DNA of 64,000 bases from Pseudisothecium myosuroides (Eukaryota; Streptophyta; Bryopsida; Hypnales; Lembophyllaceae). The notes under the pieces were generated by a model, which had not been told where the DNA came from, searched no databases, and saw only the letters and a list, made by a program, of their open reading frames with translations. The stretch is taken from the NCBI GenBank assembly GCA_951799445.1, contig OX637293.1:6014001-6078000 (forward strand), given 5' to 3'. Below, one piece after another: positions 23,950 to 35,172 of the stretch (its first letter is position 1; the number at the start of each line of letters is the position of its first letter). The translations under genes were made by a program, and so were the position numbers.

Positions 23950-26900
23950 ATGCCGCCCAAGGCAGCGCCCAAGGCGGGTGGCAAGGAGAAGTCCAAAGCA
24001 GACCTTGCGAAGAAGCAGAAGCTGGTGGAGGACAAGACGTTCGGCTTGAAGAACAAGAACAAGAGCAAGAATGTGCAGAAGTATGTGCAGAGCGTGCAGC
24101 AGTCCGTGCAGAATGCCGTCAAGCCCAACACGGACGCCAAAGCGGCGGCCAAGGTGCGGAATCGTGACGACGGCACCTTATTTGACTGACGGATTGATAG
24201 TGTGTCCAGGCATTTGCATAGGATTGTAGTGGGATTGTTTGGGGTTTCGAATTTTGTTGGGTGTAATAGGGTTTGCTGTTTTTGGTTTGGGATACTGTTG
24301 ATCATGCTTTTTTGTTACTCGTGCAGAAGAAGAAGGAAGAAGAGGCTGCGAGAGATAAGGAGTTGAATGAGTTGTTCAAGGTGGCTATCAGTCAGCCGAA
24401 GGTTCCTGTCGGTATGCTCGCTTTTGCATTAAACCCTGTTTCGGTTCCTGTTTTCGTTTCCGTGTATTGGGTTTGCAGTTATGCCATTCGGAGTTTCCGT
24501 TTATATTAAATCGGAGCGCTGCCGTGGTAAGCAGAGATGATGGAATCAGTGGTTGCACTCAACGTCTTAAGATACTTGGATTTCTATGAGTTGTAAAACG
24601 CCTCTTAGTTTGAATTATTGAGATTTTGAAATATTGAGATCACAACAAGCAATTGAGAGAGTGTGGTGAACACGATAGCAGACTACAGAGAGAGTCGACA
24701 AGCAGTTTTTGTTTTGAGGGTTCTGGGTCTAGTCATGTGAGTGATAACTTGTTGGAAGGCTGTGACGAAGTCATTATCCATGCTCTGATTCGCAGTATCC
24801 AGATTTCAATTGATGTCAACAAGGCTTTGTACCTGGCATCCCGTTTTAGTGAAGGAGTCACAAGTTCATTGTTAAGCTGGAATTTTGCAATCGTTGACAC
24901 TGTAATTTCTGTACTTTGTGCCAGGTGTTGATCCCAAATCAGTTGTTTGCGAGTTTTTCCGACATGGGCAATGCGCCAAGGGATTCAAGTGCAAGTATTC
25001 CCATGATCTGAGTGTAGAGAGGAAGGGAGAGAAGATTGATATCTACAGCGATCAGCGTGATACTGACGGTGAGCTTCTTGAAGTTTTCTGGATGTGATAC
25101 CGGATTGCTGCATTAGTGTTTGGATAAGGCGGTGATTCGTATGCTGATCTGCTTGATCTGCAATCTGCAGGCACCATGGATGAGTGGGATCAGGAAACTC
25201 TCGAGAAAGTGGTGGCAGCGAAGGGCAATGAGTTCACTCAGAACAAGCCTACCGAGATTGTATGCATTCCTCGCCTTTTGGATAATCCTGAACTGAATGA
25301 GAGGGTGGGAGTGTGTGATCATTGTTTGGAATTGTTATCTGCAGATGCTGCATGTGTGTCGGTTGGGTAGTTTCTTTTGTGCGATGTTACTACCCGTACT
25401 CAAGTTAATTCAATGAGTGCGAGACACACCAATTGTTTTTTTACTGCATTTTAATTCTAAAAATCAGTTAATTCTTACTTGTTTAGTGGGTACTGGGAGA
25501 AAAAGGGAGTATTTTCTTGCTCTGAAGTCATTAAACTTTTGGAATCAAGTTTTGTTTTTATAGTCTACGCTCTTTAGGTTGCACCACACTGCTATTTTTT
25601 TTTGCATTTCACACTATTAAATGATAAATAGGTAAAGAAGTCACTTTTCGAGGTAACTTTTTATTATGTACGTATGGTGAATATTTTGAAATATGGATTT
25701 TCCTCATGCACTGAGATTTTTAGGGAGGCGACCTAATTAGAAAAGCAACCTAATTGAAAAGGCAACCTAAAGCGCCTGCGGAGTGTAGTGGGATTCAGTT
25801 TGATTACAGAAAACTTGTGTAATCGGCAGTGATATGACAATGCACAGGCTCACTATTTTTCTGATCAAAACTTTTGAATGTTAGCTTGTAGGATATCTGA
25901 GTGTGTGATCCCCGTTTTGTGTTCGGAGGATTTCTGTAAGGTCTTACTGTTCCCATTTCTTTTTTCCCCCCCAGGTGTGCAAACATTTCTTGGATGCTGT
26001 CGAACGGAAGCAGTATGGATGGTTCTGGACGTGTCCAAACGGTGGGAAGGAGTGTCATTACCGACACGCTTTGCCTCCTGGTTATGTCCTCAAATCACAA
26101 ATGAAAGCATTGCTTGAAGAGGAGGGTGAAAAGCTAACGATCGAGGAAGAAATTGAAAATCAGGTGTGTTGCAAGTTTACGAAGAATGGTCAACTTCTTT
26201 TAGGAGATGGAATAAGAAAATGGAATAATTCAGTGACACTTTTTCTACTGCTGATGCAGAGGCATATGACCAAGACTACTACCCCGATGACGGCAGAAGC
26301 GTTTGACGATTGGAAGAGAAGGAAAGCAGAGGCACGGGAGGCTGAAATGACTGCTAAGAGAGCGGAAAGGGCTAGAACTGACAGAATGAGGTATGGTGTT
26401 AGCATAAGTAGAATTTGACTTTTCACAATTTTCTTTTCAATTTTGTATGGAGTACTGATATTCTGACTAGTTTTTAGATGTACTCATCAACGGTAGGTCA
26501 GAGTCTGAAATTTTGCGCCACTGTGGAATCCTGACTAACCTTATCGACGCTGTTGATGCCAAACAGTGGTCGGGAGCTCTTCCTTCTTGATGCAAGTTTG
26601 TTCGTGGATGACGCGGAGGCCTTCGACTCTTATACTCGGGATGAAGAATCTGAAACTGTGGAGGCCTCAGGGTCCTCGCAGGTAATGATGCCTTCTTATG
26701 TGCGTCTAATTGGAGGAATCGCAAGTGGTGCTCTTTCTTATTAGCTTCTTGTGTTTTGTATGTGAGGATCAGATTTGTGAAAGTGGATACTTTATTGGAA
26801 TTTTATTCTGGAAAGAAGAAAAATGTTACTCTGGTGTTCTGAGTAGATTTTATAGATAAGGAATTAGGATTCATACTGCAGATCATAAGAGCAGAATTGA

Positions 26901-27070
26901 CTTCGAGTTGCGTGATTTGGCAGGCTCAAGAGCAACCGAGTTGGGAGAGGGCAGGTATCAGTGAACAAGACGAGAAGTTGTTTGCAGATGACGACGATGA
27001 ATTGGACTTAGACGAGTTGGATGAATTGGAGTCAAGGATTAACAATACGTCCTTGGATGACAAAACTTGA
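23950..27070 (+). CDS. ZC3H15: ZC3H15/Tma46-type CCCH zinc-finger protein (DRG-family regulator), 8 exons, 367 aa
   Basis: Exons 23950-24153, 24327-24411, 24925-25068, 25171-25259, 25975-26163, 26260-26390, 26567-26681 and 26924-27070 join in phase to 368 codons. The N-terminus [20 protein letters not shown] with [19 protein letters not shown] is diagnostic of the family. CCCH finger 1 is C105-x7-C113-x5-C119-x3-H123. Finger 2 region is C176-x17-C194-x6-C201-x3-H205 with [11 protein letters not shown] and [12 protein letters not shown]. The DFRP-type segment [15 protein letters not shown] follows, and the tail is acidic ([15 protein letters not shown]). Length is close to plant homologues (Arabidopsis C3H11 and C3H21). 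By family knowledge, ZC3H15 (DFRP1) and yeast Tma46 bind and stabilise the GTPase DRG1 and associate with ribosomes in the cytoplasm. All key residues are intact. Confidence 0.95.
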
Positions 27071-29139
27071 GAGGGTTGATTTGTCTATCCTCTGAATGGA
27101 AGCGAAGCAGGAGATGGAATGGCTAGTGAAGTGCATCTTTTCTGGGACTCTTCATCTCCAAGATTGATAACAATCTGATGGAGCAGAAAGTGCTCTTTTC
27201 AGAGAGTACATGGTACAGTAGTCGTTAACTGGAGTTCGTGAAACTCGAGTTCCAACTGAAGAATGTGTTCTAGAAAATCTTCGAGTTCAGGTAACGTAGA
27301 GTTGTGGTGAGATGGTCGAGTTTTTTCGGGAGTCAGTATGTGAAATGTTTCTATTTTGAGGTATAATTATACTGAAAGTTCTTGCACAGATTTTGCATCT
27401 TCATGATTTGTATCATTCCTCTTTACAAAAGGTCCTTTCATTTCAAAGATATATCCGTGAATCAATGCCCTCGGTACTCTGGGTCACGGAACTACAGGTC
27501 AGTGAGCACAGCCAAACACTTTTGTGAAGAGGCGAAGCTTAGTGCCGTATAGTGGAAGCATTGTTGCTTTCTTTTTCATGTCGGAATATTCACTGAAAGT
27601 TTGAAAGCCTTTTGGAGCCAAAGACAAAGGGCAGTAGTATGATTACAGACCTTGAAAGCACCCTAGGCCTTTTATCTGATAGCTTGGGGTCCCCCCCCCT
27701 TCTGTCACGGAGTGCATCTTTTGACAAGTGTGCGGTATGAATAGTTTGCTATACAACCAATCCATCCATTAAATGAGGTTGTTTGTTTTGAGGAGGGGTG
27801 CATGACTTTGTTTCGTGGCGTTTAGACCTACAGCGTGAAAGTTATTGAATTTTGAAGTTTTTATGAAATGAAAAATTAGAAAAATTATTTTTACTTTTGT
27901 TTTATTATATTGTGGCAACTGCACAGGGCACACTAGTCCACTATTAAGATTGTTAGTATGTAAGTGTAGGAGCTTGAGTTTAGGAATTTAGGAGTTTGAA
28001 AGCTTTGTTGATTTTATGAATTTGACCTATGACGGTAGACTCATAATTGTGAAAATGTGACCAAAACTTTAGACATGACTTTATACTTAGAGTCAGGTAG
28101 GTTAATAACATAAATCATTAAAATGAGCCATAGTTGGTGAGTTTTAGAAAAGACAATTTTGTGCAAGGTATGATTGATCATATAAATAAAATATATCTAC
28201 CAAACATTCATCAAATGACAATAATATCATAATGTAATAAATTATAATTTAAATCCAAAACAAAACAAAAGCCCTGCCTATCAAAGTGATGACAAAGTAT
28301 TCAATACAAAAAATCAAATCCATCCAAGTAGTAGACATATTATAGTGAATCTTAAAAAAAAATTGTACTATTCAAGGATCCCATTACGAAATCACTGTTT
28401 GGGTCAACTACTTTTACATCAATAAAATCTAATACATGAAGATCCATAGTACTAAACTTCTATCTTAAAGGCCTAGAACTATTTTGAATGTATGCATTTG
28501 TCTTATCTATAGTTTACATTGGCAAATTAGAAATCTTATTTTGGCTCTAAAAGAATGTTGGGTTACAAAATAAAGGTTGTTTTGTTATAGGATCTGAACC
28601 TACAAGAGAATTAGTTCATTAGTATTTTAGAGCTATGATGGGTCTCTAGAACAAGTAGTGATACTTTTGAAACCTTCTTGCAGCAAAAGAGTCATATTGC
28701 ACAATGGATATCAACGTGAATAGCTTCGCAAAGTCATGGACATTGGTGTCGTGCGCAATTATGGACAACGTCGTATTGAACAACTGACTATAAGTAGTGG
28801 ACATGTCTACAGATCAACATTCAAGTCAAACAATAGGGCTTTGTGCATGAAGCCTTATGGCTTCGTGAGGGACCCCAAGTGAGGGCCGGAAAAGGGGGGT
28901 TGGGATAGGAGGAGTCCAACAGGTTCGGCCTGATGAATTGTGAGGGATCCGCCTTCGTGGTGTGTTTACTGTGGAAAAGTTATCGAATGTAGTAACAGAC
29001 CATGGACTTCCTCCTTCCTTCCCTTAGGACTTTTGCTTAGTCTCCTTTTGCACAGCAACTTGTTTTTCTTTCTTTGTTTAATCAACCGGAGCCATTAGAT
29101 TGCATAAAATTGCAAATGAATAGGCTCCTCCTCTAAGAT
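27071..29139. other. 3' flank and gene-poor DNA
   Basis: The first few hundred bases are likely 3' UTR of the ZC3H15 gene. The rest is AT-rich with no recognised coding sequence. A GC-richer patch at 28,850-28,990 could be an LTR remnant, but no partner LTR was found in the window. Confidence 0.35.
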
Positions 29140-29460
29140 TCAATGTGAAATCCTGGTCTTACACTCATATGCTATAATTTTCAAATGAATGTAAATAAAT
29201 TTAAATGTCAAATGAATTCAAATGAATGAATTTAAATGAATGAATGAAGTCAAATGATTTCAAAATTAAACTAAATTAATAAATGAATTTAAATAAGTGA
29301 ATAAATGAATGAGTTTAAAACAATAAATTTAAATGAATGAATTTAAATAAATTTAAATGAATTTAGATGAATTTAAATGAATTTAAATAAATAAATTTAA
29401 ATATCAAATGCAAATGAATTTAAATGACATGTGAATGCTAATGCAAATGAATAGTCAATA
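29140..29460. repeat. AAATGAATTTAAATGAATG-type minisatellite
   Basis: A degenerate array of AAATGAATTT and AAATGAATG units occupies this stretch, with unit variants of about 8-12 bp. It is low-complexity and non-coding. Confidence 0.7.
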
Positions 29461-29656
29461 CACATAACATTTAGTAGCTCTACATTGATATTGTGGTGTA
29501 TTCAATACCTTAACAGTGCTTCATCAATAGCTACTGATGAATTAGACAAGTGGAAGATGTAGAGGCACACCATCACTGTAGAACCAAGGCAACATCTACA
29601 TATGCTACTGAATGTTATGACAAATGCAAATGAACAGTCAATATAAATGCAAATAC

Positions 29657-29935
29657 CATTAGGAGAGATTTGAGGGCTGGGAGGGGCCGTTTCAGGCTGT
29701 TCCCGCAGCTGGGAACAGTCAGAATATAAAAATAATTAAAAAATAATTAAAAAAAAAAAAAATAATAATAATAATAATTAAAAATAATAATAATAATAAT
29801 AATAATTTTTTTAAAATATTAAAAAATTAATTTTTTGACGTGGCACTCTCTCAGCCACGTCAGATTACTGCTCCCAGGCTGTTCCCAGGGCCAGATAACT
29901 CGCGGGCTCTTGGAGCCCTCAAATCTCTCCTAATG
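29657..29935. mobile_element. CATTAG-family MITE, copy 2 (279 bp)
   Basis: The terminal inverted repeat of 22 bp is perfect: it starts CATTAGGAGAGATTTGAG at 29657 and its complement ends at 29935. The centre has AAT and poly-A runs and an internal stem, GACGTGGC with GCCACGTC. There is no coding capacity. This is the best-preserved copy of the family. Confidence 0.85.
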
Positions 29936-31219
29936 CCTTACCTTGAAAATTTCAATCTGACAGGGCAAAAGATGTGGTTTGTTTGGGGCAAGTGAAGCAG
30001 TCCAAAAGGCAACCACATGGTCTGTGGGGGGGCCCCGCCTTTCTCCATTGGGGGTCAGAGCCAGCCCCTCATCACCTTCCATGTACGGGGCCCTAATATC
30101 AAAACCCTATGCACACAAATGCTCAAACTTTGAAAAGAATTGGAAGAAATATTGAGAGAAGTTGAAAGAATGAAGGGGTCTATAATCTTTGCCCACTTTT
30201 ACCGCCTTTTTGTGCGCTTTTCTGGCTTTGTACCATACGCATAGGTCAGTTTCGTCACATTGGTGCCGAAATAGTGTACTTTTTACAGTTCGAACAATTC
30301 AACAACTTGATTTGTATTTCTTGATTTTCGGCACTTTGCTATTTTTAATTTTTAGACACTCCTAATTTTGGATTGATTTCTTCTACTCATGCTTAAATGT
30401 GTTCTTTTTTCTAAATTTCCTTAAGAATAATTTTTGGTTATTCAAAATTAGCAACAATGAAATTTTTTTCAGACTTTCAGAAATAGTTGTACACATTTTT
30501 AAAATTTCAGACATGATCCAAATTTTTCTGAATTATTTCCAAAACTGACCTACACGTACGGTACTCCCGAAGCTCTTTTTTTGTAAATTTTGGTAAATCA
30601 CTCCTTTCACTATCCTCTGAATAAGATTTTCTTTGTTTTCGTCTCTCCTTCCTCTTCTTCTCTTTTTAATGTCACATACCTTTGAGGAAATCAAAATTAT
30701 AAATCAAAACCAATTTTTTTTTATTGAATATGATTGTCTTTATTGTAACCATATCTCTTGTTTTTAACAACTCATATGATATGAGGTGCTCTAGTTTAGA
30801 TTTATAAAGTTAAGATTTTTTTCTCATAGTTATGAGATGTTTTTTGAAGCTTCGAATTTTTTTTTTCCTTTTCAAGGTTGGAACTAATAGGTTTATGGCA
30901 CATGTCCCTAGTTGTAAAAAGAAAAGTAGGAAATCATAAGTAGAATTGAATGATCGGAATTAGAAGAGTCTAAAGATTGGTCACAAGTCCGGAGCACTTT
31001 TTGCCTTCTAAAATTCATAGTAATTTCAAATCATGTGATATCGAAAAGTCAATTTTGCTAATTTGTTACATTCTAAGTCTTTTTTTAATTAGTATTGGGT
31101 GAGTCCCCCAAATTAATAATCTACAATTGAAATTTTTGTGGTCTATTTCTATAGTAGGCAGGCATATTCCTACTTATGGACATCTATAGTATTCCTAATA
31201 TTTTATTTTATGTCCATGT
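29936..31219. other. AT-rich intergenic DNA
   Basis: No gene or recognisable element is seen. A short GC-richer patch at 30,010-30,100 is unexplained. Confidence 0.3.
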
Positions 31220-32242
31220 TTGTACAAAAAATGTTCCCTTGCGCACGCACTATTGGACATTGAAGATGATTTCAAGGCCATTATTTTGGTGAAATCTAAT
31301 GAGTATAAAGTCCTCACAAATGGACAATTTTTAGTATGTTTTTAAAATATGGTTGATTTATAATAAAATAAAAAGTGGACCTACTCTTTTTCTGTAAAAA
31401 ACTGGGATATAGTACTGGTGGGTACAACTAAGACTGCGTGATACTCAAATTTGACACTTGTTGATAGTGCAACAGATCTACAATATGATTGATGGACCAA
31501 AATTGTTCAGTACTTGTTTTTTTGTAGTATTCATAGTAGAGTGGTAAATATGCACTCATATTGCAATCATGAAGTTGAAAGCTTTGAATACAGAAAGAAA
31601 AACTCATATTGTAGGGAAGTACAAAGCTGGGAAGAAAGGCTTGGAGAGTGCAAAAGAATTGCACACGCCATCTTCAACTATTTATTTAATTTTGAAGAAT
31701 TGGAAGAGTTGTGGCATCATAGTTACTCTAAAGCCAAGTGGTACTAGGCCACAAAAATTGACAGATTGTGACATTAGGTCCCTAACTCGTAGTCTTAGTA
31801 GCAATTGTTGCCTATCGTTTGCTGAACGTGCAAGTCAATTACATATGGGTTGTAACGCAACACTAAGAACTCTATGGAAGCCTTACTTTAGGAATAGTAT
31901 TGCTCTAAGAAATCGCTCTCATAAAGCACAAAGATTCGCTTGTAGATTTGAACATTGGAATGTGGAGGATTGTTGAGAATGCCAAGGATTGGTTAAAAGG
32001 TACATGGACAAATGAATATTCTTTTGAAATTGGCAAAAACTCTCGACAGATTAATTAGTGTGGCAAAAATCATACGAGATATATGTGTAGAATTATTTGG
32101 CACCTATCTTTAAATTTGATCACTCATCAATGATGGTGTGGATTATTTTTTTTGGTTTTGATAAATGTCATTTGATCATTACACCTTGGGACAGGAAAAC
32201 TGCTATTGTAGCTTCCTAAAACTTTGGGCAACTTTTAGCCTA

Positions 32243-32436
32243 ATGGGCAATTTCATTAAAATGACGATATTCCTTTAAAATGGCATGAAAACAATTTAGA
32301 ATGCCTATTCTAAATGTACATCTGTTCTAGATGGTTCAGAATGCCCATTCTGAAATCTACACCTATTCTAGATGGTGAAAATGGCACACCGTTAAAGTGG
32401 CACTTGGATTACCGCCATTTTAATGAAATTGCCCAT
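32243..32436. mobile_element. MITE with ATGGGCAATTTCATTAAAATG ends (194 bp)
   Basis: The left end ATGGGCAATTTCATTAAAAT is matched by its complement ending at 32436. Both sides are flanked by CCTA, a possible 4-bp target duplication. Internal half-repeats (AGAATGCCCATTCTGAA and TCTAGATGGT) form further hairpins. It is nested within the TA-flanked insertion. Confidence 0.7.
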
Positions 32437-32765
32437 CCTAATAAATAATTAAATATAAAAAACAATTAGGTAGTCAAGAAATCAATTTATTAAAATATAA
32501 TTAAAAGAAGTTAGGCATTCTCCAAGTTGTTCTTACAATTTTTGGATGGTTAATGCTATTTTCATCTAAGGCGGATGCATTTACCTAAACACTTGTCTTG
32601 GCCTCTAAACACTAAACCTTCTACCTTTTGTATCAAGGTTTTATTAAGTGTTTTGTTAATTGTTTGGGTTTGTCGCATAAGAGAGTTATCTTTTGTTTGT
32701 AAGAAACTCGTACCAAATTATTTTTGAGCAGCATCAATTTTTTGACCAATGCTTGTCAATATAAT

Positions 32766-33666
32766 TTAACCCCTAAAGGACCAAGGCTTTTTTCCCATCA
32801 AACAACACTCAAAACTGCCATTTCTATTGCGAAGAGCAAAAAACTTTAAAAATTATTTTTTTGGCATATCTAACCATGGGACCTTATACTAGACTAGTAT
32901 AAGTATGTATGAAAGAAATTTCAAAAACTTTGACCTCCTAGACTGCAGGATATTTGCATCCAAAGTGAAAAAAACAAGTTCTTTTACACCTTATGACTAG
33001 ATTTTTTGGCTTTGAATCTTCTTAACTTAATTTTTTTGTAATATTGATATTGATTTAGATTTTTAACTTTTTATGTTGACTATTTGAGCTGAGAATCTAG
33101 GATAAAAACTTTAGGAAAAAAAACTTAATTTTCACTCACTAAAAAATTGTTAACCAAAAGTAGGCTTAAGAATGAAGGAAAAACAAAACCATTAATAGCT
33201 TTAAGATGGAATTGAAACACAATAATTTCAACGGTGAGATTTTTCTAGCAAGCAAATTTAACCATGTCTAATAATTTTTTTCGGAAAATTGTAAAAATTG
33301 CATTAAAAAATGAATCCTATGAGTTATTTTTTCAAGAAAATGCTTAGATTGCCCGAAAAACTAAGATTGTCCATAATTTTTTCATCATAAGTCCAAATTG
33401 AATGAATCAAAGCTTCACGTATAGACAAATTTTTTTTTGACTTTGTGTGATTTTTTTGTGCTGCCCATCAATATCTTTTTTTGGCTTTTTGTGCCATAAC
33501 TTTTGCTTTCGGGCAACGAATGAAATAAAAATTATATATCCACAAAGCTCTCACAAAATTACACAACCTCAAAAAAATTCAAAAAAATTCACTACAAATT
33601 GAGACTATAGGAACCTACTCGGATCCAAATTGTCCCCCAGGGGACAAGCGGTCCTTCAGGGGTTAA
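32766..33666. mobile_element. Non-autonomous TTAA-flanked element, copy B (901 bp, inverted)
   Basis: TTAA at 32766-32769 is followed by CCCCTAAAGGACC. The other end is GTCCTTCAGGGG followed by TTAA at 33663-33666. The interior carries GCCATAACTTTTGCTTTCGG, the reverse complement of the block in copy C (GAGCAAAAGTTATGGC), so it lies in the opposite orientation. No transposase frame is present. It is nested in the TA-flanked insertion. Confidence 0.75.
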
Positions 33667-34500
33667 GATGCCAGAACATAGTTATTAATATCTGTGCCAA
33701 TTTTAGAACACAAGTCGAATTCTAATTTATTTTATTATAGCATATAGAAGTTGAATTTCTATAAATTAGGTAGTCCTTTCATTTAAAGATATAGTTTTGG
33801 TAGCAAATTAAGTTAGTAATTTTTCAAAAATTTAGGCATCCTTTTATTTATTTATTTTCTGACCAAGCTACTAGGAAGCTATGATATTGATATTGTCACT
33901 CTTTGTTTATGAGGGAGCATTGAGTAGATTTTATTTTTTACACAACAAACCTAAAGACCTCATTCTTATGGAAGATGGGGCTCATGTTCATCGTAGTATC
34001 TTTCCTAAGCACTAGAGAGTTCGTAGTATTAAAAAGTTAGACTTGCCACCAAACTCTCCTAACCTTAATCAAATAGAAAACCTTTGGAAAATAGAACATA
34101 ATATTTGTTAAAATGGAAGTTTTTCAGGGAAATGGGAGTTCTTTTAATACTACAAATCATAAATTGAAGATAATTTGATTTCTCTCTATATATAATTTGC
34201 AATGCTATGACAAAGAAAGCATGCATATAGTAGCAAAATTTTTAAATATCAAGTAATAATTACAAATTACATTGCAATTTATTGAAAGTAATCATTGAAT
34301 GTATATATCACTGAATGTACAATCACTATGACAAGTGACTTTGTGAAAGCACTTAAGCTCATAAATTCTTGCATTACTAATAGCAAAGTGCATGTGTTGG
34401 ATACATCCACACCTTTGTGAAGAAAATGTTACGCTATTGTAAATAAATGTTTGTAAAAAGGATACCTCAGTATTTGAAGAATGAAGTTCATTGCAAGCTA

Positions 34501-34722
34501 TAGGTACCAACTAATTCCACAACAAATATGAATTCAAAAGCAAAACTTAGAAAACTATAGAAACAAGCTATGTCATTCTTTTTGACAAGTACTCTTACAC
34601 ACCAGAGTGTGTAAACTGCAATATATAAAAGTATATGTGAAGGAGAATGACATAGCTTGTTTCTATAATTTTCTAAGTTCCGTTCTTGAATTTATATCCA
34701 CTGTGGAATTAATTGGTACCTA
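34501..34722. mobile_element. Fold-back element, 222-bp near-perfect hairpin
   Basis: The left arm starts TAGGTACCAACTAATTCCAC at 34501. The right arm ends GTGGAATTAATTGGTACCTA at 34722. The arms stay complementary for about 95 bp through AGAAACAAGCTATGTCATTC, leaving a small loop near 34595-34640. The terminal TA may be the target. This is a hairpin MITE or an inverted duplication; as a transcript it would form long double-stranded RNA. Confidence 0.75.
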
Positions 34723-35172
34723 CATTTTACAATTTATTTTATTATTTAAACACTGTGGTACTTTCTTTACAAATTCTCACTTACAACACCGTGGCACCTT
34801 CTGTAGTCTATAATAGTCCTTAATCCTATCCACATTTACATTCTCTTTAAGAGAGCTATCCTATCCTATATACAACTCCTATGAATGGGTCCTTTCCAAC
34901 TTTTCCATGGCCGCAAATATCTTAGGTCCTTGATTGTATCCGATAAATTTTGCGCATCTTTAGCTTGATATCTCTTGTTTTTGTTTCTTCAAGGACCTCA
35001 ACTCCCAAGCGTCCTACGGACGGCGACCTGAATGCACTGGTATAGGATTAACTTCACGGGACTTTGGTTTGCACCATCGTACCCCTAATAAATTGCATCT
35101 AGGCAAACTACGTCGAAAAATGTTACGTAATACAGTTCGCCCTTGACGATTGTACTTAGGAGACGTTGAATT

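Larger units (their letters stand above)
32209..33881. mobile_element. TA-flanked insertion inside the Tc1 copy (1673 bp)
   Basis: The boundaries come from alignment to the uninterrupted paralogue at 51660-53010. The inserted DNA starts GCTTCCTA after TA at 32209 and ends TAGGAAGC before TA at 33880-33881. That gives short inverted ends and a TA target duplication, typical of mariner-type or Stowaway-like insertions. It itself contains the MITE at 32243 and the TTAA element at 32766. It contains no open frame of note. Confidence 0.65.
31220..34115 (+). pseudogene. Tc1/mariner (DD34E-like) transposon, family 2 copy 1, split by nested insertions
   Basis: An N-terminal transposase part begins at ATG 31569 and runs to 31976. 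It holds a helix-turn-helix of Tc1 type, with KAGKKGLESAKELHTPSST and then a GTRPQKLTDCDIRSL linker. A middle part continues to 32208. The C-terminal part resumes at 33882 with LMEDGAHVHRS and PPNSPNLNQIENLW, the second Asp and the Glu of the DDE triad. Comparison with the copy at 51660-53010 shows that 32209-33881 is absent there, so it is an insertion. Stops at 31974 and in the last block show the copy is dead. The ends of the whole element are approximate. Confidence 0.8.
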
